A stretch of 64,000 nucleotides of DNA from Kitasatospora aureofaciens. Lineage in GTDB: Bacteria > Actinomycetota > Actinomycetes > Streptomycetales > Streptomycetaceae. The DNA lies in the NCBI GenBank assembly GCA_000720845.1, contig JODU01000011.1, positions 248,001 to 312,000 on the forward strand, read 5' to 3'. A model generated the notes under the pieces. It did not search any database. It was not told the origin of the DNA and saw nothing but the letters and a program-made list of their open reading frames with translations. Positions 57,239-64,000 of the stretch are shown here, in pieces. Position 1 is the stretch's first letter. Each line of letters starts with the position of its first letter. The position numbers and the translations under genes were made by a program.

Positions 57239-57426
57239 TCAATGGCTCCAGTTGATTGTCGGAGGTCTTCCACAGAACCGGCGCCCAGCCGCCGTACCAG
57301 GTACGAACTGGGTCCCCGGCCTCCGAACCGGGGGTGTCGGGCGATGGCTCGCCCGGGTTCTGCGTATGAACATATTCAGCTCGCGTCGCGCGAAGTCATG
57401 CGAATCGCGGAGGGAACGGTCAGGCT

Positions 57427-57540
57427 TCAGCCCTGGCGCTGCTTGTGGCGCGGGTTGTCGCAGATGACCATGACCCGACCGTGACGGCGGATCACCCTGC
57501 ACTTGTCGCAGATCTTCTTGACGCTCGGCTTGACCTTCAT
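57427..57540 (-). CDS. rpmJ: 50S ribosomal protein L36
   Basis: Small zinc-type L36 of 37 aa read from the ATG at 57540: [19 protein letters not shown] followed by [18 protein letters not shown], with the Cys-Cys-Cys-His zinc ligands intact. Zinc-ribbon copies are replaced by non-zinc paralogues under zinc starvation in actinobacteria. It lies between infA and rpsM. Confidence 0.95.
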   Translation of the reverse strand: MKVKPSVKKICDKCRVIRRHGRVMVICDNPRHKQRQG

Positions 57541-57608
57541 GGGTGTGAGGTTCTCCGGGTCAGTTGCCGGCGGCCCCGCGCGCGGAGCGCACGGGACGTG
57601 GGCAAGAT

Positions 57609-57830
57609 CTACTTGTACCGGTAGACGATCCGGCCACGCGTCAGGTCGTACGGAGACAGCTCCACCACGACCCGGTCGTCAGGGAGGATGCGGATGTAGT
57701 GCATACGCATCTTGCCGCTGATGTGTGCCAGGACCTGGTGGCCGTTCTGGAGCTCGACCTTGAACATGGCGTTCGGAAGAGACTCGACGACAGTGCCCTC
57801 GATCTCGATGGCACCTTGCTTCTTGGCCAC
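57609..57830 (-). CDS. infA: Translation initiation factor IF-1
   Basis: Binds the A site of the 30S subunit with IF-2 and IF-3. 73 aa, an OB fold ([47 protein letters not shown], ending RGRIVYRYK). GTG at 57830 is preceded by AAGGG; a longer upstream reading is not used. Confidence 0.97.
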   Translation of the reverse strand: MAKKQGAIEIEGTVVESLPNAMFKVELQNGHQVLAHISGKMRMHYIRILPDDRVVVELSPYDLTRGRIVYRYK

Positions 57831-57992
57831 GCTTCGCCCTTCGAATCGACTACCTTGATCGGCTCCTGCGCTTCCTCGTGCCTCACGGATGCGATCTGTG
57901 AGGACATGCGTATGCACGAGAGCCGACGAGTCAGTCTACGTCAGCAAACCCGGAAAGGCGAAACGAGGAAGTCTGCCCCGGTAGTGAGATCG

Positions 57993-58829
57993 TTATGCAA
58001 GGGGGTCGGGCGCCGCCGTGATCCCCAGCTCCGCCAGCTTCGCCTTGCCGCCGTCGGGCGCCGTCAGGACCAGCGGGCCCTGTTCCGTCAGGGCCACCGA
58101 GTGCTCCCAGTGGGAGGACCAGGTGCCGTCCGTGGTGATGACCGTCCACTCGTCCGACAGGACCTCGGTGCGGGGGGTGCCGAGCGAGACCATGGGCTCG
58201 ATGGCGAGGCAGAAGCCGGGGACGAGCTTCGGGCCCTTGCCGCGGCGCCGGTCGACGTAGTTCAGCAGATGCGGGTCCATGTGCATCTCGGTGCCGATGC
58301 CGTGGCCGCCGTAGTCCTCGATGATCCCGTACTTGCCGCCGCCGGGCTTGGGCTGGCGGCGGATGTAGGTCTCGATGGCGCGGGAGACGTCCACCAGGCG
58401 GTTGCCCTGCTTCATGGCCGCGATGCCCGCCCACATGGACTCCTCGGTCACCCGGGACAGCTCGACCAGCTCCGGGGAGTGACCGGAGCCGACGAAGGCC
58501 GTGTAGGCGGCGTCGCCGTGCCAGCCGTCGATGATCGCGCCGCAGTCGATGGAGATGACGTCGCCGTCCTTGAGGACCACGTCGTCGGACGGGATGCCGT
58601 GGACGACGACCTCGTTCACCGAGGTGCAGATGGTGGCGGGGAAGCCGCCGTACCCGAGGAAGTTCGGCTTGGCGTCATGCTCCGCGAGGACCTTGCGGGC
58701 GACCTGGTCCAGGTCCCTGGTCGTCGCGCCGGGCACGGCGGCCTCGCGCGTGGCCGCGTGGATGGCGGCGACGACCAGCCCCGCTTCGCGCATCTTGGCG
58801 ATCTGCTCGGGGTTCTTGATCTGCACCAT
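57993..58829 (-). CDS. map: Methionine aminopeptidase, type I
   Basis: Removes the initiator Met from nascent proteins; two-metal enzyme. The 278-aa protein has VNEVVVHGIPSD with a substrate His, the metal-binding Asp of SIDCGAIIDGWHGDAA, the His in DYGGHGIGTEMHMDP, and Glu residues in AIEPMVSLG and EHSVALTE. The ATG at 58829 has AAAGG at about 11 nt. Between adk and infA, separated from adk by a hairpin. Confidence 0.96.
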   Translation of the reverse strand: MVQIKNPEQIAKMREAGLVVAAIHAATREAAVPGATTRDLDQVARKVLAEHDAKPNFLGYGGFPATICTSVNEVVVHGIPSDDVVLKDGDVISIDCGAIIDGWHGDAAYTAFVGSGHSPELVELSRVTEESMWAGIAAMKQGNRLVDVSRAIETYIRRQPKPGGGKYGIIEDYGGHGIGTEMHMDPHLLNYVDRRRGKGPKLVPGFCLAIEPMVSLGTPRTEVLSDEWTVITTDGTWSSHWEHSVALTEQGPLVLTAPDGGKAKLAELGITAAPDPLA

Positions 58830-58930
58830 GGGGGCTGCGGCCTTTCTGGACGGGACCGGGAGGGGAACAAGGGGCCGGGGCGGGAACCGCTTCCCACGAT
58901 ACGGGGCGGAGCCACCCCACCCCACAGCAC

Positions 58931-58962
58931 AGCCGCGGCCCCCTGAGCGAGGGACCGCGGCT
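58931..58962 (-). terminator. Terminator between adk and map
   Basis: AGCCGCGG (58931-58938) pairs with CCGCGGCT (58955-58962), with further C-G pairs inside. It lies 17 nt past the adk stop on the minus strand. Confidence 0.7.
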
Positions 58963-58978
58963 GCAGCCGGGCGGAGTA

Positions 58979-59632
58979 CTACTGGTCGCGCTTGAGCGCC
59001 TCCAGCGCACGGCGGGTGACCTCGTCCACGGGGCCCGTCGCCGCGATGGTGGCGACCAGGCCCTGCGACTTGTAGTAGTCGATGATCGGCTCGGTCTGCG
59101 TGTGGTAGACCTCCAGCCGCTTGCGGACCGTCTCCTCGGAGTCGTCGTCCCGCTGGTACAGCTCGCCGCCGCAGACGTCGCAGACGCCTTCCTTCTTCGG
59201 CGGCGTGTACGTCACGTGGAAGACGTGGGCCGAGTCGTTGCGGCAGACGCGCCGGCCGGCGATCCGCTTGACGACCTCGTCCTCCGGGGCCTCCAGGTCC
59301 AGCACGGCGTCGAGCTTCATGTCCTCGGTCTCGAGCAGCTCGTCCAGCGCCTCGGCCTGGGAGACGTTGCGCGGGAAGCCGTCCAGCAGGAAGCCGCCCT
59401 CGGCGTCGGGCTGCTCCATGCGGTCCTTCGCCATGGCGATGGTGACCTCGTCCGGCACGAGATTGCCGGCGTCCATGTAGGACTTCGCGAGCTTGCCCAG
59501 TTCGGTCTGCTGGCTGATGTTCGCGCGGAACAGGTCGCCCGTGGAGATGTGCGGAATGTGCAGCGTCTCGGCAAGGCGGGTGGCCTGCGTTCCCTTTCCG
59601 GCACCCGGAGGCCCGACGAGGACGATTCGCAT
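58979..59632 (-). CDS. adk: Adenylate kinase
   Basis: Interconverts ATP + AMP and 2 ADP. The 217 aa show P-loop GPPGAGKGTQ at the start, the AMP-binding region with LFRANISQQTELG, DGFPRNVSQAEAL, and the long LID with Cys residues (RVCRNDSAH, VCDVCGG), so a partial zinc-type lid. The ATG overlaps the secY stop by one base (TGATG), so it is translationally coupled to secY. Confidence 0.97.
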   Translation of the reverse strand: MRIVLVGPPGAGKGTQATRLAETLHIPHISTGDLFRANISQQTELGKLAKSYMDAGNLVPDEVTIAMAKDRMEQPDAEGGFLLDGFPRNVSQAEALDELLETEDMKLDAVLDLEAPEDEVVKRIAGRRVCRNDSAHVFHVTYTPPKKEGVCDVCGGELYQRDDDSEETVRKRLEVYHTQTEPIIDYYKSQGLVATIAATGPVDEVTRRALEALKRDQ

Positions 59633-60945
59633 CAGCGGAGGAACCCTTCGTAATTGCGCTGCTGGAGCTGGCTCTCGATCTGCTTCACCGTCTCGAGACC
59701 GACACCCACGATGATCAGGATGCTGGTGCCGCCGAACGGGAAGTTCTGGTTTGCCCCGAAACCAGCCAACGCCATTGTCGGGACGAGAGCGATCAGACCC
59801 AAGTACAGCGAACCCGGCCAGGTGATCCGGTTGAGTACGTAGCTCAGATACTCAGCGGTCGGTCGGCCAGCCCGGATGCCCGGGATGAAGCCACCATACT
59901 TCTTCATGTTGTCCGCGACTTCCTCGGGGTTGAACGAGATGGCCACGTAGAAGAAGGCGAAGAAGACGATCAGGAAGAAGTACAGGATGATGTGCGGCGT
60001 CGCCGCCGTGTCCGCGAGGTTCTTCGTGATCCAGGTGGCCCAGCCCGCCGTCGAGTTCGAGAACTGGACGATCAGTGCCGGGATGTAGAGCAGCGACGAG
60101 GCGAAGATGACGGGGATGACACCCGCCTGGTTCACCTTGAGCGGGATGTACGTCGAGGTACCGCCGTAGGACCGGCGGCCGATCATCCGCTTCGCGTACT
60201 GCACCGGGATGCGGCGCTGGGCCTGCTCCACGAAGACCACGAGGCCGACCATCACCAGTCCGACGAGGATGACCGTGCCGAACTCGATCCAGCCGTCGGC
60301 CAGCTCACCCTGCTTCTTGATGGCCCACAGGGCGGACGGGAAGGTCGCGGCGATCGAGATGAACATCAGGATCGACATGCCGTTGCCAATGCCGCGGTCG
60401 GTGATCAGCTCGCCGAGCCACATGACGACGCAGGTACCGGCGGTCATGCAGATCACCATGACGATGGTGGTGAAGATCGCCTGGTCGGGGACGATCTGAC
60501 CGGCGACGGTGCAGCCGGAGAAGAGCGCGCCGCTGCGGGCGGTGGCCACCAGGCCGGTGCCCTGGAGGATGGCGAGCGCGACGGTCAGGTAGCGGGTGTA
60601 CTGCGTGATCTTCGCCGTACCCGCCTGGCCCTCCTTCTTGAGGGCTTCCAGGCGCGGGATCACGACGGTCAGCAGCTGCAGAATGATGCTCGCCGTGATG
60701 TACGGCATGATGCCGAGCGCGAAGACCGTGATCTGCAGCAGGGCGCCACCGCTGAACATGTTGACCAGGCCGAAGAGGCCCTGGTTGCCGGACGCCTGGT
60801 CCACGCACTCCTGGACGTTCTTGTAGTCGACGCCTGGAATGGGGATGTGGGTACCGAGTCGGTACACCACGATGATGCCGAGCGTGAAGAGCAGCTTCTT
60901 GCGCAGGTCGGGCGTCTTGAACGCCCGGGCGAACGCGGTGAGCAC
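59632..60945 (-). CDS. secY: Protein translocase subunit SecY
   Basis: Pore of the Sec export channel. 437 aa with ten membrane helices (FTLGIIVVYRLGTHIPIPGV, FALGIMPYITASIILQLL, IPVIFASSLLYIPALIVQF). The conserved plug and lateral-gate segments are intact. First gene of the secY-adk pair; a strong hairpin lies upstream, so it probably has its own promoter in the 256-bp gap after rplO. Confidence 0.98.
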   Translation of the reverse strand: MLTAFARAFKTPDLRKKLLFTLGIIVVYRLGTHIPIPGVDYKNVQECVDQASGNQGLFGLVNMFSGGALLQITVFALGIMPYITASIILQLLTVVIPRLEALKKEGQAGTAKITQYTRYLTVALAILQGTGLVATARSGALFSGCTVAGQIVPDQAIFTTIVMVICMTAGTCVVMWLGELITDRGIGNGMSILMFISIAATFPSALWAIKKQGELADGWIEFGTVILVGLVMVGLVVFVEQAQRRIPVQYAKRMIGRRSYGGTSTYIPLKVNQAGVIPVIFASSLLYIPALIVQFSNSTAGWATWITKNLADTAATPHIILYFFLIVFFAFFYVAISFNPEEVADNMKKYGGFIPGIRAGRPTAEYLSYVLNRITWPGSLYLGLIALVPTMALAGFGANQNFPFGGTSILIIVGVGLETVKQIESQLQQRNYEGFLR

Positions 60946-61133
60946 GGTGCCTCCTGCGACCCCCGCGCTACTGCGTCAAGGGTGACGGTCTTGAGGTTCG
61001 ACTGACGACTGATAAGTGGACGGCTAAGGGAGTAACGCTGAACCGCCGCCAAGAGTGCCTCATGTGACGCACCCGTGAAAGAGGGCAGCGCAGGCCACCT
61101 TACCGGCGGGAGCACTTCCCTTGGAACGACCAA

Positions 61134-61165
61134 CCGGGGATACCCCTTTTGTGGGGCATCCCCGG
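61134..61165 (-). terminator. Strong hairpin between rplO and secY
   Basis: CCGGGGATACCCC (61134-61146) pairs with GGGGCATCCCCGG (61153-61165), 12 of 13 positions, with a 6-nt loop. It is 37 nt past the rplO stop on the minus strand, at the end of the ribosomal-protein part of the spc operon. Confidence 0.8.
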
Positions 61166-61201
61166 TCGGGAGCGCTCAAGTCATCGAGACGCCTGAAGGG
61201 T

Positions 61202-61657
61202 TCAGACGAGCTCGGTGACGGTACCGCCGGCGGCGGTGATCTTCTCCTTGGCGGAGCCGGAGACGGCGTCGACCGTCACCTGCAGCGCCACGGAGATCTC
61301 GCCCTGGCCGAGGACCTTGACGAGGCTGTTCTTGCGAACGGCACCCTTGGCCACGAGGCCCTCGACGGTGACCTCGCCACCCTCGGGGTACAGCGCGGCC
61401 AGCTTGTCGAGGTTCACGACCTGGAACTCGGTCTTGAACGGGTTCTTGAAGCCCTTCAGCTTCGGAAGACGCATGTGGAGGGGCATCTGGCCACCCTCGA
61501 AGCGCTCCGGAACCTGGTAACGGGCCTTCGTACCCTTCGTACCACGACCGGCCGTCTTACCCTTCGACGCCTCACCACGACCCACACGGGTCTTGGCGGT
61601 CTTGGCGCCCGGGGCGGGACGGAGGTTGTGGATCTTGAGCGGGTTCTGCTCCGCCAT
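61202..61657 (-). CDS. rplO: 50S ribosomal protein L15
   Basis: Assembly protein of the large subunit, 151 aa ([56 protein letters not shown]). The start is 3 nt downstream of the rpmD stop. Confidence 0.98.
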   Translation of the reverse strand: MAEQNPLKIHNLRPAPGAKTAKTRVGRGEASKGKTAGRGTKGTKARYQVPERFEGGQMPLHMRLPKLKGFKNPFKTEFQVVNLDKLAALYPEGGEVTVEGLVAKGAVRKNSLVKVLGQGEISVALQVTVDAVSGSAKEKITAAGGTVTELV

Positions 61658-61659
61658 GA

Positions 61660-61842
61660 TCAGTCGACCTCCTCGACCGTCACGAGGTGGCGGACGGTGT
61701 GCACCATTCCGCGGAACTCGGGGCGGTCCTCCTTGACGACCTGCGTGTTGATCCCCTTGAGACCAAGGGAGCGCAGGGTGTCACGGTGGTTCTGCTTGCT
61801 GCCGATGTAGGACTTGACCTGCGTAATCTTGAGCTGCGCCAT
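61660..61842 (-). CDS. rpmD: 50S ribosomal protein L30
   Basis: Small large-subunit protein of 60 aa from the ATG at 61842 ([46 protein letters not shown]). Tight spacing with rpsE and rplO in the spc operon. Confidence 0.97.
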   Translation of the reverse strand: MAQLKITQVKSYIGSKQNHRDTLRSLGLKGINTQVVKEDRPEFRGMVHTVRHLVTVEEVD

Positions 61843-61844
61843 GA

Positions 61845-62450
61845 TTACGCACCCGCCCCGGCACGCGCACGGAGAAGGGCCGCGGGGGCGACGTCCTCGA
61901 GCGGCAGACCACGGCGGGCCGCGATCTCCTCGGGACGCTGCAGGCCCTTGAGGGCCTCCACGGTCGCGTGCACGATGTTGATCTGGTTGTCGGAGCCGAG
62001 CGACTTCGACAGCACGTCGTGGATACCGGCGCACTCGAGCACGGCGCGCACCGGACCACCGGCGATAACGCCGGTACCGGGGGACGCGGGCTTGAGCAGC
62101 ACGACGCCGGCAGCCTTCTCACCCTGGATGGGGTGCGGGATGGTGCCCTGGATGCGGGGGACCTTGAAGAAGTGCTTCTTGGCCTCCTCCACACCCTTGG
62201 CGATGGCGGCCGGCACCTCCTTGGCCTTGCCGTATCCGACACCCACGGTGCCGTCACCGTCGCCCACCACGACCAGCGCGGTGAAGCTGAAGCGACGACC
62301 ACCCTTCACAACCTTGGCGACGCGGTTGATCGCGACTACGCGCTCAACGTAAGCGGTCTTCTCGGCGGCACCTGCGCCACCGTCACGGCCCTTCCGGTCC
62401 CGCCGCTCGCCGCCACCGGCACCGCTGCCGCGGCGCTGGGGTCCAGCCAT
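61845..62450 (-). CDS. rpsE: 30S ribosomal protein S5
   Basis: Small-subunit protein important for decoding accuracy. 201 aa with an Arg/Gly-rich N-terminal extension of about 30 residues, then the double-stranded-RNA-binding-like domain ([53 protein letters not shown]) and ribosomal S5 C-domain. Confidence 0.98.
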   Translation of the reverse strand: MAGPQRRGSGAGGGERRDRKGRDGGAGAAEKTAYVERVVAINRVAKVVKGGRRFSFTALVVVGDGDGTVGVGYGKAKEVPAAIAKGVEEAKKHFFKVPRIQGTIPHPIQGEKAAGVVLLKPASPGTGVIAGGPVRAVLECAGIHDVLSKSLGSDNQINIVHATVEALKGLQRPEEIAARRGLPLEDVAPAALLRARAGAGA

Positions 62451-62493
62451 TGGAATTACCTCTCTCTGTTTCCGCTAGCGATACGGAACCGGC

Positions 62494-62877
62494 TCAGAAC
62501 TTCAGTCCGGCTTCGCGGGCGGCGTCCGCCAGGGCTGCGATGCGCCCGGCGTACTGGTTGCCACCACGGTCGAACACGACGGCCTCGATGCCGGCGGCCT
62601 TGGCACGCTCTGCGACCAGGGCGCCGACCTGCTTGGCCTGCGCGGACTTGTCGGCCTCGCCACCACGGATCGAGGTGTCCAGGGTGGACGCCGACGCAAG
62701 GGTGTGACCCTTGATGTCGTCGATCACCTGGGCCACGATGTGGCGGTTCGAGCGGGTAACGACCAGACGGGGACGCTCCGCCGTACCCGAGAGATTCTTG
62801 CGAATCCGGATGTGGCGGCGCTTGATCGCGGCGCGCTTGTAGGCGTCGCCCTTCAGGATCTTCTGTCCGTATGCCAT
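62494..62877 (-). CDS. rplR: 50S ribosomal protein L18
   Basis: Binds 5S rRNA in the central protuberance. 127 aa ([71 protein letters not shown]). Confidence 0.98.
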   Translation of the reverse strand: MAYGQKILKGDAYKRAAIKRRHIRIRKNLSGTAERPRLVVTRSNRHIVAQVIDDIKGHTLASASTLDTSIRGGEADKSAQAKQVGALVAERAKAAGIEAVVFDRGGNQYAGRIAALADAAREAGLKF

Positions 62878-62880
62878 GGC

Positions 62881-63420
62881 TTACTTACCCGCCTTTCCGA
62901 CCTTGCGGCGGATGACTTCGCCCTCGTACTTGACGCCCTTGGCCTTGTACGGGTCGGGCTTGCGCAGCTTGCGGATGTTGGCCGCAACCTCGCCGACCTT
63001 CTGCTTGTCGATGCCCTCCACCGAGAAGTGGGTCGGGTTCTCCACCTTGAAGGTGATTCCCTCGGGGGCCTCGACGAGGATCGGGTGGCTGTAGCCGAGG
63101 GAGAACTCCAGGTTCGAACCCTTGGCGAGCACGCGGTAACCGACACCGCTGATCTCGAGCTTCTTCACGTAACCCTGGGTCACGCCGGTGATCATGTTCG
63201 CCACCAGCGTGCGGGACAGGCCGTGCAGGGCCTTGCTCTGACGCTCGTCGTTGGGGCGGGTGACGTTCAGCACGCCGTCCTCACCCTTGGCGATGTCGAT
63301 CGGCGCCACGACGGTGTGAGTCAGCGTGCCCTTGGGGCCCTTGACCGAGACCGTACGGCCGTCGATGGTGACGTCCACGCCGGCGGGAACCGCGATGGGG
63401 AGCTTGCCGATGCGCGACAT
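62881..63420 (-). CDS. rplF: 50S ribosomal protein L6
   Basis: Two-fold repeated RNA-binding protein near the GTPase centre. 179 aa ([53 protein letters not shown], ending [13 protein letters not shown]). Confidence 0.98.
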   Translation of the reverse strand: MSRIGKLPIAVPAGVDVTIDGRTVSVKGPKGTLTHTVVAPIDIAKGEDGVLNVTRPNDERQSKALHGLSRTLVANMITGVTQGYVKKLEISGVGYRVLAKGSNLEFSLGYSHPILVEAPEGITFKVENPTHFSVEGIDKQKVGEVAANIRKLRKPDPYKAKGVKYEGEVIRRKVGKAGK

Positions 63421-63444
63421 AGCTGTTTCCTCCGTTCCCTTCCG

Positions 63445-63843
63445 TTACCAGACGTAGGCGAGGACTTCTCCGCCTACGCCCTTCTTGCCGGCCTGCTTGT
63501 CGGTGAGGAGCCCGTGGGACGTGGAGATGATCGCCACGCCGAGGCCACCCAGCACCTTGGGCAGGTTGGTGGACTTCGCGTACACCCGGAGACCGGGCTT
63601 GGAGATCCGCTTGATGCCCGCGATGGAGCGCTCACGGTTCGGGCCGAACTTCAGCTCGAGAACGAGGTTCTTGCCGACCTCGGCGTCCTCGGTCTTCCAG
63701 CCCGTGATGAAGCCCTCCTGCTGGAGGATCTCCGCGATGTGAGACTTGATCTTGGACGCCGGCATCGTCACGGAGTCGTGGTACGCCGAGTTCGCGTTCC
63801 GCAGACGCGTAAGCATGTCTGCGATCGGATCAGTCATGGTCAT
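63445..63843 (-). CDS. rpsH: 30S ribosomal protein S8
   Basis: Central-domain 16S rRNA-binding protein and usual spc-operon repressor. 132 aa from the ATG at 63843 ([39 protein letters not shown], ending [11 protein letters not shown]). Upstream, 63844-64000 contains no gene; the expected rpsN is beyond the right edge. Confidence 0.97.
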   Translation of the reverse strand: MTMTDPIADMLTRLRNANSAYHDSVTMPASKIKSHIAEILQQEGFITGWKTEDAEVGKNLVLELKFGPNRERSIAGIKRISKPGLRVYAKSTNLPKVLGGLGVAIISTSHGLLTDKQAGKKGVGGEVLAYVW

Positions 63844-64000
63844 GAATTGGCCTTCGGCCTCTCTCGCCGGGGTTTCCTGGTGCGCCATCCCTCTCCCCGA
63901 TCCGAGACGGGACGGGTGCGGCGCGGTGGACCTACGGCGTAGTAAGCAGTCATTTGCGGGCGCGGCCCGCAGGCGTGCGGGCGGCAGACGCCCAACCCCG

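Noticed and set aside
63844..64000. Possible rpsN (S14) at the right edge
   Set aside because: The expected C-terminal Thr-Lys-Ser-Ser-Trp codons and zinc cysteines are not present in this stretch, so rpsN must begin beyond the window.

Overview
This is high-GC actinobacterial DNA with codons that strongly favour G/C in the third position. Nearly every gene matches a Streptomyces family. The gene order (aldehyde dehydrogenase, five Ser/Thr kinases, glpD, guaB3, guaB, sigma factor, bldM, whiD, groES-groEL, tsaD-rimI-tsaB, alr, acpS, glmS, coaA, glmM, rpsI-rplM, truA, rplQ-rpoA, rpsK-rpsM-rpmJ-infA, map-adk-secY, spc-operon ribosomal genes) is that of the conserved chromosome core of Streptomyces, equivalent to roughly SCO4716-SCO4780 of S. 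coelicolor read backwards. I see no insertion sequence, prophage, CRISPR array, tRNA or rRNA gene.

Layout. 1-1192: 5'-terminal part of a succinate-semialdehyde-type aldehyde dehydrogenase. 1355-11423: five consecutive eukaryotic-type Ser/Thr kinase genes; four encode active-looking kinases and one a clear pseudokinase. 11524-14741: glycerol-3-phosphate dehydrogenase and a nucleotide-sugar-dehydrogenase homologue that has lost its catalytic residues. 15287-18040: two IMP dehydrogenase paralogues. 18189-20388: a developmental block (ShbA-like sigma factor, BldM, WhiD). 20473-24368: LysR regulator, MOSC protein, short-chain dehydrogenase and an unrecognised protein. 24498-26573: groES-groEL under two CIRCE operators. 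26896-33877: envelope and regulatory genes (two polysaccharide-deacetylase lipoproteins, a THUMP-like methyltransferase, an ECF42 sigma factor with its YCII/DGPF partner, an LCP protein, a LacI regulator). 33962-43445: t6A-modification genes tsaD/tsaB/tsaE with rimI, alr, acpS, a cupin regulator and NAD(P)HX repair. 43519-51154: glmS, glmM and coaA (cell-wall and CoA precursors), plus rpsI-rplM. 51363-64000: a GT87 membrane protein, an anchored secreted protein, truA, and the alpha/spc ribosomal-protein region with secY-adk-map.

The common thread is growth and sporulation. The kinase cluster corresponds in position and number to the S. coelicolor SCO4775-4779 cluster, whose member PkaI acts in the spore-wall synthesizing complex. 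BldM and WhiD control sporulation. GlmS/GlmM, Alr, LCP and the deacetylases make or modify cell wall. The ribosomal, tRNA-modification, chaperonin and purine genes are housekeeping.

The best candidates for something not fully described are: (i) the kinase cluster, where four members share an extracytoplasmic domain and one is a pseudokinase with about 340 residues inserted in the activation segment; (ii) three enzyme homologues that kept their fold but lost catalytic residues (nucleotide-sugar dehydrogenase, second deacetylase, L,D-transpeptidase-like protein); (iii) two small well-supported ORFs, one basic with a hairpin behind it and one behind a palindromic iron-box-like site; and (iv) an exact sigma-BldN-type promoter in front of bldM.
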